A stretch of DNA of 64,000 nucleotides from Lycium barbarum (GCF_019175385.1 NC_083342.1:114576376-114640375), one strand, 5' to 3'. Counted from the stretch's first letter, positions 11,270-23,413 are shown. Notes: a model not told the origin generated them from the letters alone. Translations and numbers: made by a program.

Positions 11270-13743
11270 TTATTCTTCCAAGCCAGCAACATTCCTAAGT
11301 GCCCAACCAATACCATATGCAGCAGCCCCAGCAACGAGTCCATTGAAAAGGGTAATGCCTGCGGAAAGTGCATAATTCTGACCAGCAATCTTGGCCTTAG
11401 CTATCCCAAGCAGTGCAAGGGCTACTGCAGAAAACACACACGCACCTATGAACTTGTGCGTGTCATTGTTTGTGAACGGGATGAGCACGATGAATGCCAG
11501 AAGCGGTGCACTACCGAACACGATGAAGGCAGCAAACGTGATTAGTCCACTCTTCCATGGTTTGTCAGCTTGATCTGGTGGCAATAATCCTTTCACTGTT
11601 GCCATCTTCTCGTCCACCATTATGTCCCTATACTTGGAAAATATGTCCACCACCTTGCACCAACGGTAGAGATTGTTAATCTCGGGCAACTATATCACAG
11701 CAGCATTAGAAGACTTATCCTTTTTTTCAGCTTATAGCTCATTAAAATTTTAGTAGAAATTTTAAATCGCTGACAACAATATCGCAACAGCAGTTGAATA
11801 CTTTATCTTTTTTCCAGCTTATAGGTCATTTAACATTCAGAAATATAAGGGTAATTGAAGCAAAAAATTTGAACATTTTAATCGTTGTATCCACACCTTC
11901 CAAGTAAAGAATGGACTATAACATGGAACGCTTGATAAAGTTAGATTCTTAATCATCAAACCGTTATCATTTTCAAGGGTAATAGCTAGCTTGTGTCCTA
12001 ATGTTTATCGTATTTCGACTCAAAGTTAATAAAGAAAGACTCCTTCAGGGGATACACTAGTGTCTACTGATTAAAGCATGCAGCTAGAACTCCATACTTA
12101 AAAGACAAAGGAGCATGGAGTAAAGGATAAGAGCATACTGTACTAGCATCAGTATCATTCATTCCAAGTTCCTGATAATGTCGAAGTAATTCCTGCTTCT
12201 GAGGCCTGTGTTGGTTAATGACATCCCACTCAGTGACTGTCCTCTCCTTGGCTGCGACATCCTTCTCCGTGCTGCTTGACACATAATCCCCAAACCCCAT
12301 AGATATTCCATCAGCTACTAGATTAGCAAAACCCAATACCAAGACATCAACTGCAACAAAAACAAACATTTACACATCAAGCCGCAATATTCTGCATGAA
12401 CAAAGATATGGATATGCAGATTCTTTGAACCCATTGTACCTTTAAGATTCTTATCACGGAATTGCATTTTTTAAAGTTATGGGTTAAAATATACTATTTG
12501 TTGCAATTTTGATGATTTTTTACACATAAATTCATGTTCCGCATCGAAAGTACTAGGTTCATATTAACCGATACCACAAGGCTACATCAGCCTCCATATG
12601 AACTTATAAAGAATTCTCTATTTTAGCTTTAACAAAACAAGGTTGCTATGTCAAAATTGATTGATACTTCTAAAATGAAATAGAATGATACTTGTCTAGT
12701 ACTATCAAAATTGATACTTCTTCTTAAGTCTAAGGCTAGCTGCAGAATCATTTCTAATGAGAAAAACTTTAATTTCCACCACTAGAAAGATCTTAAAAAT
12801 GAGTAATTAGTGGAGTACATATAATCGAGTTTAGAATCGAGGAACTAGGGACAGATAGAAAAGCCGTTAGCTGAAGAGCAGCAAGGTCGTTGTAGTATAG
12901 TGGTAAGTATTCCCGCCTGTCACGCGGGTGACCCGGGTTCGATCCCCGGCAACGGCGAATTTTTTTTGTATTTTCCTTTTACAACAAATAAATCTCTGTA
13001 ATTGGTGGTATACACAAGCATTTCCAAGATTGATAATGATTCATGGGTATTTCTTTCACTTGTTGATAATAATATACTCCCCCGTCTATCTGTGGTGGTT
13101 AATAAAAATAATGTCTCAAATTAATTATTTTTTCATCATTTACCTTTGTAGAATGTTGTCAAAGATAACACATAAATACGGTAAACATTTAACGAAGAGA
13201 GATTATAACTCAGACATGGTGCGGCCCTTTCCCGACCCCAACTATGTGCGGGACGGGAGGTTAGTGCACCTGCCCTTTTGTATAAACAAGAGTAAAGTAG
13301 TCAAATAACCCTTTCTAATTAATACTCCCTCCGGATCAAAAAGAGTTTTACTTAGCCATTTGAACCTCTTAAACACTCTTTTTTACTAAAGAAAAAGAGG
13401 CTAAGTGAACCTCTTTTTGATCCGAGGGCGTATTTCTTAAAGAACGCGTGAACCAAAAAAAGCGATAGATAATTTGAGACGAGCAATAGCGTAAATACAC
13501 GTGATGAAGATGGGTAGGGTAAGTACCAGAAGAAAGATGGCCAGCAGAAATGGAAGAAATGAGGGAAAAAGAAGTGACAATGGCATCAAGCCCTGCATAT
13601 ACAATGCTCTTCACTACTTCCCCTTTCCATGGCTCTTTGGGTCTCCCATTATTCCCCCTTCCACTCTCCAACTCTCCATCTATTGATCTCAGTAATGGCG
13701 TTGCCGTCTCACTACCTCCACTGTTCCTGTTCGTTTCCGCCAT
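11270..13743 (-). CDS. CCC1/VIT-family membrane protein, copy 2 (MEB-like), conserved
   Basis: Exons 13527-13743, 12139-12350 and 11270-11653 give 270 residues. The start at 13743 (MAETNR) is preferred over an in-frame ATG nine codons upstream because copy 1 starts at the matching MAERN. The first helix is SIVYAGLDAIVTSFSLISSI and the second contains ADGISMGFGDYVSSS. A charged cytoplasmic segment with ERTVTEWDV follows, and the C-terminus ends IGWALRNVAGLEE. The family moves Fe2+ or Mn2+ into the vacuole or, for MEB proteins, into ER-derived bodies. This copy keeps the family's conserved Asp and Met and is probably the functional paralogue. By eye about three quarters of residues match copy 1 in exon 3. 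Intron 1 is crowded: it contains a complete tRNA-Asp gene on the opposite strand, a Stowaway MITE and a SINE 3' fragment. Confidence 0.9.
12886..12957 (+). tRNA. tRNA-Asp (GUC), inside an intron, antisense to host gene
   Basis: It is identical over 72 nt to the tRNA at 6985-7056, with an intact cloverleaf, A box, GTC anticodon and B box. CAAG precedes it, and a T8 run within five bases of the 3' end should terminate Pol III. It lies in intron 1 (12351-13526) of CCC1/VIT copy 2 but is read on the other strand. Similarity with the first locus continues about 75-90 bp downstream, both sharing the piece taattggtggt, so the two are products of one duplication now in inverted orientation. Confidence 0.97.
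13214..13286 (+). mobile_element. Au-type SINE 3' end fragment
   Basis: The run ggtgcggccctttcccgacc through gttagtgcacctgcccttt matches the terminal half of the Au SINE at 49212-49404. The tRNA-like head is missing. It lies inside an older AT-rich repeat in intron 1 of CCC1/VIT copy 2. Confidence 0.65.
13325..13430. mobile_element. Stowaway MITE, 106 bp
   Basis: The left end ctccctccggatcaaaaag and the right end ctttttgatccgagggcg are inverted copies, flanked by TA at 13323-13324 and 13431-13432. The inner arms (ggctaagtgaacctc) also pair, so the whole element can fold into a hairpin. It sits in intron 1 of CCC1/VIT copy 2, 96 bp from exon 1. Confidence 0.85.
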
Positions 13744-14183
13744 TTTCTCTCTTAACTGTGAACAATTCAATTCTTCTCTGTTTCAATTGTTTTTCCTACT
13801 ACTCAGGGTAATATTATTTTTCGTTCACTGTAACGTTTGAATTGGTGTGTATGTACACGTGTTTAGCTGTTATTTAGTGTTGTGAAAATATGTCATCCAT
13901 GATGTTTCTTCTTCCTTCACGTGTCCATTCAACTTTTTCGGGTCTTTTAAGCATCTCATAAACGGCGTGTGGCAGCCACACTACTGTTCATGTTGGTTTC
14001 TTTTAACCACTTTAGCCCATTTTAGGCTTCTTTTATTTTTATTAAGATTAAAATTTAAATGTCTAAATTTAAACACTCTTATTGTTAAATATTATATGAA
14101 ATAATTAAGTCGTTTGTTTTGTCAAAATCTGATTATATAAAGCTTGCGATTATATAAAGCTTGACTTTATTTAAAAAATATCA

Positions 14184-14409
14184 CTCCTTCCGTCCTAATT
14201 TATATGACACTGTTTTCTTTTTAGCCAGACCCAAGAAGAATGGCACCTCTCTATATTTAATAATAATTCAACTTTAAATTTACATTTTTACCCTTAATAA
14301 AATGATTTCTAGCCACATATGTTTGTTTTAGATCAAAGATTCAAAAATCTTCATTTATTTCTTAAATTTCGTGTCCAATTAAACATACTCATTAATGGGA
14401 CGGAGGGAG
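14184..14409. mobile_element. Stowaway-like MITE
   Basis: It starts ctccttccgtcctaattta and ends gggacggagggag, an inverted match, followed by TA. The interior is AT-rich and non-coding. The left TA is not exact, so the left boundary may be off by a few bases. Confidence 0.6.
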
Positions 14410-14764
14410 TAATAAATGTAAAATTTAAATTAAATACTAAGTTAATCAAATGTTATATTAATAAATATTTTAAAAATTATATGACAGTTGGTTGTAATGA
14501 TGATTAAGGCTGTTAGTTGTCGATGTCAATTGGGGATGGTGTTTGGCTGACATGGTGATTGTGGATAGTAGTTAGTGGTTAATTGGTTATGGTTGCTGGC
14601 AGTAGTGATTCACAACAATTGATAGGATAATTGTGCTGGATGACAGTACTAGCTAATGATAATGGTGGTTGACGATATATATGGCGGTAATTGATGGTGG
14701 TAACTGCCAATAGTCAGTGGTTGATGGTGATGATCATAAATGGAGGCTAATTGTAGTGACGGCT

Positions 14765-14955
14765 GAGTCCATTAACGGAGCCAGAATTTTTACTAAGAGA
14801 GTTCAAATGAAAAAGTAAATACACGAAGAAGCTAAAATGGGTTCAACGTTTACTATATATACATAAAAAATATTTTAACTAGATATAAACAGCGTAATTT
14901 TCTACCGAAAGGAGTTCAGATGAACTCCCTTGGCCCTGGCTCCCTCCGCCCCTGT
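14765..14955. mobile_element. Probable short hAT-like MITE
   Basis: The left end has cggagccagaatttttact and the right end, inverted, cggagggagccagggcc. The inner arms share gagttca. Ends of this kind (GGGGCGGAGCCAGAATTTTCA) are common in Solanaceae. A target duplication near ggctga is only approximate, so boundaries are uncertain. Confidence 0.4.
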
Positions 14956-15746
14956 GGCTGACCGTGCTTAGTGGCAACGATGATGGTGGTTCAGAGTGGT
15001 AGTTATGGATGACGCTACGATGGTTGTTGATAACGAGGCAATAATAACAGTTAGCGGTGCCTGTTGATGGAGTGATGATGAACTGTCATATTCGTAAAAA
15101 TCCACCATTTTGTTAATAAAAATATTAAAAACTAGGTTGCATTATTTGACAGAAATACTTGACTGAGTCACTATGCCGCAAACAAACCATCAAGCGTTCT
15201 TTATCTCTACTAAAATTTTACTTCAAATCTCCAAAGTTTTCACTCAATTCGTTGACCGTTAGGCCTAATATAATTAAGCCTGGACTTAAATCATAAACAA
15301 GTTAAAGAGGCTAACCAAAAATTTGTGTTCTGCTAGTGTGAGAGAGGTTACCAACTTCGTCACTTGGTCCTGTAAATAAACATCCCCAACTTTGACCGAA
15401 ACCAAAACTGCAAAAAGAAAACTCACGATTATTGCTTCACAAGTGGTGCCTTTTTACTTTATCAGTATAATTTTCATATAGAAGGATCATTGGTAACGGT
15501 TTCTTGTTACTGTCACCTAGGAGATCCCCAGCCTAAATAACTTAGCATCACTGCACCCATATTCATCATCTAAGTGGGACTAAATGCCTTCAGAGGAAAC
15601 AAATTACTTCTGACAAATGTTACCAGCTTAAATGAATTGCAAGAAAAAAGAAAAAAAAAGAGGCCGAGCATTTTATGCCATATTACAACTAAAAGCCAAT
15701 CAAAATTGAAATAATAAGCCTAAAGCTAGAGTTGCTATTTTATGTT

Positions 15747-18028
15747 TTACACCAAAGGTTTTCTCTCTTCTTCCTCTTCAGTGCCTATTTGAAATCTGTT
15801 ATCTTCAGGCTCGCGTGGTTTTTCAGTTTGTTGAAGTGGGATAGTTCTCTGCGGCCTAGGCTGCGGAGGCTTGTTTTCAGGCAACATCTTCATTATGATA
15901 CACATAGACATCAACAGCAATCCAGTACCATGTTGTTCGGTCAAAGGTTTCGTGAATATCATGTATGAAAGCAATAATGTTACAGCCTTCCGTGCAGTTG
16001 TAATCTGATAATTTCAACGCAGTTAATAATGGTACAAATTCAAGCAAATTGTGAGTTCATAATGAGATAATCAAACAATTTCACTAAAGGGGAAGTCTAA
16101 ATAGAAACAAACCATTGTAGTAGTGGCAGCACCAAATAATGCTATGAGGGAAAGGACAGACACTTGCCCCACGAAAGTAGCGCAGGCTTCAAACACCAAG
16201 ACTCCGTAAACATAGGGATGCTGTGGGAAAAAAGAAACAAGGTGAGCAGGAAACAAGGGTGAAACAAGATGCATGTGTTCTAGTGATGATTACCTTAGCA
16301 CATGAAGGCCATGCTACCCTTAGTTCTCCTGTTACAATCATAGCCACAAACAAGATAGGAAAGCCGACAATTGTTGAGCAGTAGAGCATCTCCATCTGTT
16401 AAAGTTAAAGGTTAAAAAAATCGAAAAGGTGTGAATCAGTCACAAGTTTGTCATGAACGATTATTCTCATGATTAAGCGTCATACTGAAATAAACCTGTG
16501 TTGTGTTAGGATTCGACTTGAAGATAGCCTCTTGATAATTCCCCACAAAGGAATCCATAATCAAAGCACCAGATATCATTAGCACGCCGATTACGCTGAA
16601 ATTTGGTGAGGTTTGTGCATCAGCCAAGGTGAAAAGAATCAGGCCTGCTACCAAGAGTACAGCCGATATATATTCATGGGGTGGATATTTTCGTCGCAAA
16701 CCGGGAACGAAAGCCCCCATTATCATGACAGGCAAGACCTGGAATATTTGTAAACTGAAACATGAAACTTGTAAAGTAACATACTAATAAACTTATATCC
16801 CACTTATCAATGAGAGATACAAAATCGTTATCCACATTAAAATTGATTACCAAGATTATCTTTGACCATATCTGTCATGAAATATAAGATTAAAAGGTAA
16901 TGACTCGAATAGCAAAAAATCTTATGTTAGAGAAAAGACAGTTGTCAAGGTGCGTCCCAAGGCACTTGGTTAACTGAAATATCATACTCTATTTGTTTAT
17001 TTTATTCCCTCATTGTTCTTAATGATAAGTTAAACTGATGTAACATCTTAAAAATCCTTCGAGATCTGTCATAAAATTAGTCTACCACATCTACCAAAGA
17101 TGGGATTGCTGGTTGGTATGATTTATTCTACCAATTTCATCTAGGTTGCTTCCATGATTTTAATATATTAGAGACGAGCATCATCTCCCCGCGAGAAACA
17201 GAGGAATTGACTTAGCAATTTACCTTGGCGGATTTGAACATGATTTGTGCTGGATAGTTGAGGAAAGCCAACGACCCTTTGGTTAAACCATGTGAGCCCA
17301 TGAGAACTGTAGAGAGCTTAACATAATCCCTCCATGGGTTCACCATTTGCTTTGGAGTAAAACCATTGAGGAAATGAATGAGAGCAACATAAACGATTCC
17401 TTGAACAAAGGTAAAGTACCATCCATAGCTGCAATAGGTCAAATATCCACCACATAACTAAATTAAACTCTAAAGGTATATCAAGCTAGAATATTTAATG
17501 ATGATCCCATGTCAAAGTTACCTGAATTGAAGCTTATTATAGACAAGTTCCTGTAATTGAACAAATAAAATCAAGGTAAAATCAGCTTCACCTTTACAAT
17601 CGAAAATACTCAAGTGCACTAGTAAAGTCCAACATGATGTCCATTGATTCCAGGAATAACATGTAGCCAGAAAAACTATAATACACAGATAGTTACACTT
17701 GCGTAATAAGGAAAAAAGCACAAAAGTTGGAAAACATCAATTCTTTGTCAAGAGATTATAACTTCTGTAAAATGGACCACATAGGGGTCCCAGAAAAAAA
17801 TTCAACATTGTACAAACATTACAAAACAACAATTATATAAATGAGTCATCATAAATGACAATGATCTCCACATTATGTTACAAACCTGGTGCCTGGTGCA
17901 ATCAAGACAACATAGTCACAGACAAATCCCTCACTAAACATATAATACTGACAAATCTCAGAATTGTCCTCTAATAAAATCAACTTTAAATTGAACTCTT
18001 AACATGAAATCAAACCCATTCTAAGCGC

Positions 18029-18059
<31 letters not shown>

Positions 18060-18443
18060 AGTCATAGTACTAAACATGCAAAAATAAAAAGAAAAAGAAA
18101 TCAAAACCAAAAATTCCAACTTTTTTTTTCTTTGTGAAATTCTTGTTGACCAAAACTTCAAAAACCCTTCATTTCTCAGTGACCAAACACCAAATAATAA
18201 TAATAATAATAATAGGCAATTCAAATTTCATTCCTTTATGACATTTCTTGATAACCAAAACCATATAAAATTCTGCAAAAAATAAATAAATAAATAAAGA
18301 TTCATAAAACTTACCTCACAAACACCATTAACAAGATACCCAAAGAAGAATCCAGAAGAACACAAAAGGAACTGTTGCCATCTGGGTCGGGTCGAAAGTG
18401 AAATACCAAATAAAAACAAAGCTTGTTCTTCATTATTCTTCAT
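15747..18443 (-). CDS. UTR2-like: Nucleotide-sugar transporter, UDP-galactose/UDP-glucose type (UTR2-like)
   Basis: Seven exons on the minus strand (18315-18443, 17522-17550, 17224-17428, 16496-16738, 16294-16395, 16113-16220, 15747-16004) give 357 residues with every junction in phase. The start is the ATG of [16 protein letters not shown]. The protein is a multi-pass member of the UAA/SLC35B family. Family landmarks include [65 protein letters not shown] and [17 protein letters not shown]. These match Arabidopsis UTR2/UTR4-type UDP-hexose transporters of the ER/Golgi, which import UDP-sugars for glycosylation and wall synthesis. The C-terminus is acidic and proline-rich ([10 protein letters not shown]) and lacks a KKXX retrieval signal. 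Exon 2 is a 29-bp micro-exon. Intron 1 carries a C22-A11 tract. The exact sugar specificity is inferred from family only. Confidence 0.93.
18028..18060. repeat. C22-A11 homopolymer pair in intron 1 of the UTR2-like gene
   Basis: Twenty-two C are followed directly by eleven A. On the coding (minus) strand of the gene this reads T11-G22, like the T-run/G-run pairs at 37915-37952 and 59781-59815. Confidence 0.9.
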
Positions 18444-19162
18444 CTTTAATTTTCTTTTTTTCTCCTGCAAAACAATTTGGTTTTTTCCCTTATTTGAAGG
18501 GCACCTCAAAAGGTGTTATCTTGAACTTGGTTATAAATCAAGTTGGCTGATTCAAAACTTGCATGTTGACTTTGGGTACAGAAAAAGAAAAAAGAAAAAA
18601 AAAAACAGACAGATATTTAAGAATTTAAGGAAAGAAAGCGTATCTGTTCCATTACGTTAACAAAAACAATTAATCATAGATACACATGTGGGGTTAAATA
18701 AAGAATCAAGAAAATAAGAAGCTTTGAAGATCTATAAAATAGGACTTGGGAGTCTACACAGTTATTTGAGGTGACAGAGTAAAAGAATAGAGAAGAAGAA
18801 GAAGATTCTAATAATCTTTATTTGCGAATGTATAGACCCTCTTTTCTTAAATTGTGGTCCTTTTCCATTATAAAAGGTCATGCAGAAAATTAAACACGAA
18901 ATTTATGACATACAGTAATTAATAAAGAAATAACTACACGTTTTGATCTTTTTATTACGGTCAAAATTCGTGTCACTCAATCAGCGGTTGAACATCAAAA
19001 AATCATTTATATCAAATTTTAGTCTAGTGTCACTTCCATCCTTTTGTAATTGTTCACTATATTAAAATATATGTCTGCTTCTAATTGTCCAATTTTCACT
19101 CAATAGATAAGATGACTTATAATAATAATAAAGAATGATATAATAAAACTGTTATTTTATTT
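18444..19162. other. 5' region of the UTR2-like gene
   Basis: Promoter and 5' leader side of the minus-strand transporter gene, with purine-rich tracts such as the agaagaagaagaag run near 18794. No other gene or repeat ends were identified. Confidence 0.5.
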
Positions 19163-19772
19163 AAGGGAAAAGATAACGCATGTCCCCTTAAATAAAAAAT
19201 ATACCCGCTCATATTCTCATTACTTTCGTATTTCCAGAAAAAATTAAAAATATTTACCCGAGATGTCCCCCGATTATCAAATCAACATGGTATATAAATA
19301 TACTGAGATGATATTATGAAAGATGCTTCGGTCCTTCTCTTAGTCCTCCATGATACCATCATGGTATATAAATATACCGAGATGGTATTATGAATTGTCA
19401 ATATTCATTTATTAAAAATGACACTTCTCTCGAAAAAAAATATCTATAATACCATCGTCTTATATACATATAACGTGATGGTATTATGAAGGACTGCATT
19501 AAGACACTCCTCAGGACCATGCTACCATCATGGTATATAAATATACTGAAACAGTATAATGGAGGATTGTTTCAGTCCTTCTCTTAGTCCTCCATGATAC
19601 CATCATGATATATAAATATACTGCGATGGTATCATGGAGAGGAAGGGATTTGGCCGAGGGGTATGTCGGGTTAATATTTCCGGCCGGTGGGGTAGAAGCG
19701 AAAATAGTTTGGGAGAGGATATGAGCGGGTAAATATTTTATATTTTGGGGGCAATTAGTGATGTTTTCCCTT
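19163..19772. repeat. Inverted-terminal repeat element with internal ATGGTAT palindromes
   Basis: The left end, aagggaaaagataacgc followed by tacccgctcatat, pairs with the inverted right end aagggaaaacatcac followed by tacccgctcatat, so terminal repeats extend about 50 bp. Between them the motif catggtatataaatatac, with a matching ATGGTATTATG half, recurs about five times (near 19288, 19360, 19460, 19528 and 19606). Each can pair with a neighbouring copy. No target duplication is obvious and there is no coding capacity. It looks like a foldback MITE of unknown family. Confidence 0.6.
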
Positions 19773-19812
19773 TTATATATATTTTCTTGGGTCGTGTCAA
19801 GTAAAAAAGAAG

Positions 19813-20302
19813 CTTTTTTTTTGCGCAGATTTCCCTTTTTGGGGTGGTCTTTAAATTTTGCCCCTCGCATGACAAGATGGCCGAAAATATTGAGGTTCTG
19901 GTTCGAACCCCCGCTCAGGCATAAAAATAAAAATAAAAATAATTTCGCAAGGCAAGGCTTGGAGAAAGTTATGCCTGATCCGGCATAAGCGCCTGAGCCC
20001 AACTAAAGTTATGTCGGATCCAGCATAAGTTGCCTTAAGGCATAACTAAAAGTTTACCTTATAAGGCAACTTATGCTGAATCCGGCATAACTTTAGTTAG
20101 ACCTTCAGGCACTTATGCCAGATCCGGCATAACTTTCTCCAAGCCTTGCCTTACGAAATTATTTTTTATTTTTATGCCGGAGCCATAATTCGAACCCAGA
20201 ATCCCAGGATTTCTATGCGATGGACAAGAATTAAAGACCAGCAATTTGAGGGACAAAAATTAAACATCACCCCGAATGAGGGGCATTCATGCTAATTTGT
20301 CC
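19813..20302 (-). mobile_element. Hairpin (foldback) repeat, copy A
   Basis: A 490-bp inverted repeat with arms of roughly 230 bp. Each arm runs from ggggtggtctttaa (right arm, inverted: ggggtgatgtttaa) through a tRNA-like B box (ggttcgaaccc or gggttcgaa) to tttcgcaaggcaaggcttgg and tatgccggatc. The termini differ: the left is ctttttttttgcgc and the right, inverted, is ggacaaattagcatg. The 9-bp duplication aaaaagaag is perfect at 19804-19812 and 20303-20311. Orientation is given so that the A-run is the 3' end. No protein is encoded. Confidence 0.8.
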
Positions 20303-20585
20303 AAAAAGAAGTAAACATGAATGGAAGGCAGTAGCAAATTACCATAAAGCCCTCTCTATATTGATTAGTGGTCACTAACAGAGAAATTACATTCTTATAC
20401 CTGTATTATGACAGATTTTGATTTAATGTTTGTATATATATTAAACATACTTATGCTTTAATTTTGGAGGGTGCACTTCTAATTTATTCATTTTAAAATT
20501 CTCATAAAATTTAACATATTATTAGTTGATAAATCATTTGACTATTTTCGTGTTATGTTAAAAAAATTCTTTTCTAAGGGAAATA

Positions 20586-20900
20586 CAGTCAGACCTCTCG
20601 ATAATGACACCCGCATATAACAAAATATCTCTATAACAATCAAGTTTTTTCAGAACCGATTTTTTATGTTATATTTTACTTCTCTATAATAGCATTTCAC
20701 CTATAACAGCAACAACCAACTTTATAACAACAGGCTCTTTGTAAAATTACCTCTCATATAACAACTATCTTCTTTTTTGGTAATATAATAATTAACCATC
20801 TTTATAGAAATAGAATATATATGATTACCAATAATAAGTGTAGAGATTTTGACCAAATATTTGATCATGTCATACGCTATTTATGACAAAAAATATCATA

Positions 20901-20940
<40 letters not shown>

Positions 20941-21136
20941 CATCATTAAACGGTTTTCCTTCGTTATATAAAGTGTGATTAAGCTTAGAATTTGGCAATT
21001 AATAAATGAAAATTAGATTTTATGCATTTTTTTTTCCTATAACTGCGAAGTATTATTTATATGTGAATGCTGTTATAGGTGTATAACAGCTGAAAAATTT
21101 CGGACCCAATGATACTGTTATAGAGAGGTTTGACTG
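20586..21136. mobile_element. TA-flanked MITE (CAGTCARACCTCTC type), long copy
   Basis: The left end cagtcagacctctcgataa matches the inverted right end cagtcaaacctctctataac. TA lies at 20584-20585 and 21137-21138. At 551 bp it is AT-rich and contains a (TA)17-like microsatellite near 20905-20938. There is no open reading frame. It shares ends with the 186-bp copy at 7915-8100, which is probably an internal-deletion form. Confidence 0.75.
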
Positions 21137-21138
21137 TA

Positions 21139-22536
21139 CTATCATAGAAATAATCTGGATATGACATTTTTCTTGCTTTACGAGATCAAAATTGCATGTT
21201 TTTTCTTAATTGAAAATTTAATGTGTTTAATTAAATATTTAAGGACCAAATAGATATTCATCTAATTGAGGCACCAAAAGTACAATTATACCTTCTCCTC
21301 TTTAATTGCCCTAACTAAATAAAGATTAATCAGTTTTCTAAACTTCAAAGTGAACATATCTAAGCACAGAGAAACGTAATTTCTTTACTCTTTAGTCTTA
21401 TTAACGTATATTAATTAGTTAACTCCTTAATAAACTTTGGAAAAAGACTAATTCTACCTTCTGCCCTTGAACCAAGCAAAGTATAAAAATCCTCCTTAGT
21501 AAATTATTTCTAAATTAGAAAGCTAATAAAAATTATAAATGTATCTCGTACCCATGTAGCAAGCAAAGCATAATGCTTTTACCTTATTCCACTTATAAGT
21601 TATAGCCCCTTAATACTAATCATATGAATCATGTCATACAATCTTATATATCCACAATCTGTATTACTACCATCGCTCTTACAACACAATTTATCATAAT
21701 ATTTACTAATGATATCTCTTATTAATGTCTTTGGGGAAAAAAAAATATAAAGAAAGAATTGAAGTATCTTTTGTGAGCGTACAATGTGAAACCAAATAAA
21801 AGTACAACATGAAAGATGGAGTCCACAATCTAATTTAGATGTTTAACCTATAAAATACAAAAGAAATGTTTTAGTAAACTTGTGTAAAGATCTTTGCTCA
21901 GTTTTTAATAGAATTATCTACTTAAAACACAAATCACTTTCTTGAATGATTAGATAAAACATCTCCATCATACATCAGTGCTTAAAAGGTTTATGATTTC
22001 ACATTTTTCGTTTAACCTTATTCAATAAATTAGTTTATGATAAGAAAGTGTGGTAGAACTTAAAAGAAATTAATTTCTACCGACGTACTCAACGGCTTCA
22101 AATTGGTCCACCTTTTGCTTGAGCCACAAGATCAAGACAAAGCTGTACGTTTTGATGCAGTTGCTTTGGACGGACTCAATGAAACTTTACTCTCATGTCA
22201 CGTAGTCAAAAGAACATGTAGTTTCTATTTTATTTTGATAAATTTCTTTTTATTAAAACTTTGTTAAATATAGCTTGTTTGGTCAAGCTCAGGGAAATTC
22301 AAAAATATTATTTTTAAAATGAAAAAAGTGGTGTTTAAGAGAATTGAGTTATTTAACCAAGCTTTTAAAAAAAAATAAGTATTTTTTGAACAGTAACATA
22401 AGTTGTTTTTGTTAAGTATAAAGTTCACAAATGCATTAAGTGAGGGACTTTAAAGGTGAAGTATGAATTGGGAAATGAAGGGAAACCAAAGTGGAGGGAA
22501 ATGAAAGTTTGAAAAAACAACCATGCAAGCGAACAC
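21139..22536. other. AT-rich intergenic DNA
   Basis: No gene. One probable truncated MITE (tagcttgtttggtcaagct near 22273) is visible, with no matching second end. Confidence 0.4.
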
Positions 22537-22544
22537 TTCTTCCC

Positions 22545-23405
22545 GGGGGCGGACCCACATGGTCTCAAGTGGATTCATATGAACCCACTTGTCAAAAAAT
22601 TACAGTGTATATATATGTATATTTATTCAGTTTTTGAAACAATAGACGTGTATATTTATGGTTTGACACCACTTTAAACAAGTGCGATGGTCAGCCCAGT
22701 GACTAGTGGGTTCAAAAGTTTCTGAGTGGTCGCAAGTTCGAAACTCATCTACAACAAATGAGTCATCTTTTTTTTTTCTTTTAGTCATTTAAAATTAAAA
22801 TTTCACCACACAAGTAATATTATATGAGCAGCATTCGTCCCTTACTCCCTTTTCCAATTTTTTTTCAATTTCTAATATAATAGAACTTAAAATAACAAAA
22901 GGACCCAAATCCCAATCTAAAAAAGTATTGAAAAGTGAAATCCCCAATCCCAAACCCCTCGGTCGTCTCTCTCAAGTCTCAACCGAAGCAAATTTCATCA
23001 TCAAGTTCGGCTCTTTCATCAACACAACACCAAACATCGATCAAGTTCGCCTCTTTGTCCTTTACTCTGTACTTTCAAATAAATAAAATTATTGTGCCTG
23101 TTTTTTATTTTTTCACTTGAGAAAAACCCTGCCACTTGAAATTGAAGAAAATTTCAATTGATTTTGGGATTTTGGATGCTGAATATAAGCATGTAATGGA
23201 AGGAATAGGTAGAATGAAAACAAAGTTTTCATAATAAAATAGTTCTCAAGCATGATGCCATTTTTTCTACAGTTACACTAAAACTCTATAATAGAATAGA
23301 AAAGTTAATGATAATGAATCTTTTTCCTATGTCTTTACTTTTCCTTGCTGCCTCTCTATTCTGTTATATTGAACCCGCTTGGTGAAAATTCTGGGTCCGC
23401 CACTG
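22545..23405. mobile_element. Non-autonomous hAT-like element (GGCGGACCCA ends)
   Basis: The left terminus gggggcggacccacatgg and the inverted right terminus cagtggcggacccagaatt share ggcggaccca. Flanks cttcttccc (left) and cttctccc (right) look like a diverged 8-9 bp duplication. The interior has a tRNA-like segment (ggtcgcaagttcgaaact near 22729-22746) and a short ORF at 22935-23120 without recognisable domains. No hAT transposase remains. Confidence 0.5.
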
Positions 23406-23413
23406 CTTCTCCC

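Larger units (their letters stand above)
13744..15746. other. Intergenic region with MITEs and GGT-rich DNA
   Basis: A shared upstream region for CCC1/VIT copy 2 and the 3' side of the UTR2-like gene. It contains a Stowaway-like MITE (14184-14409), degenerate GGTGGTTGATGGT-type low-complexity DNA (14515-15080) and a probable small hAT-like MITE inside it (about 14765-14955). No gene was seen. Confidence 0.5.
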
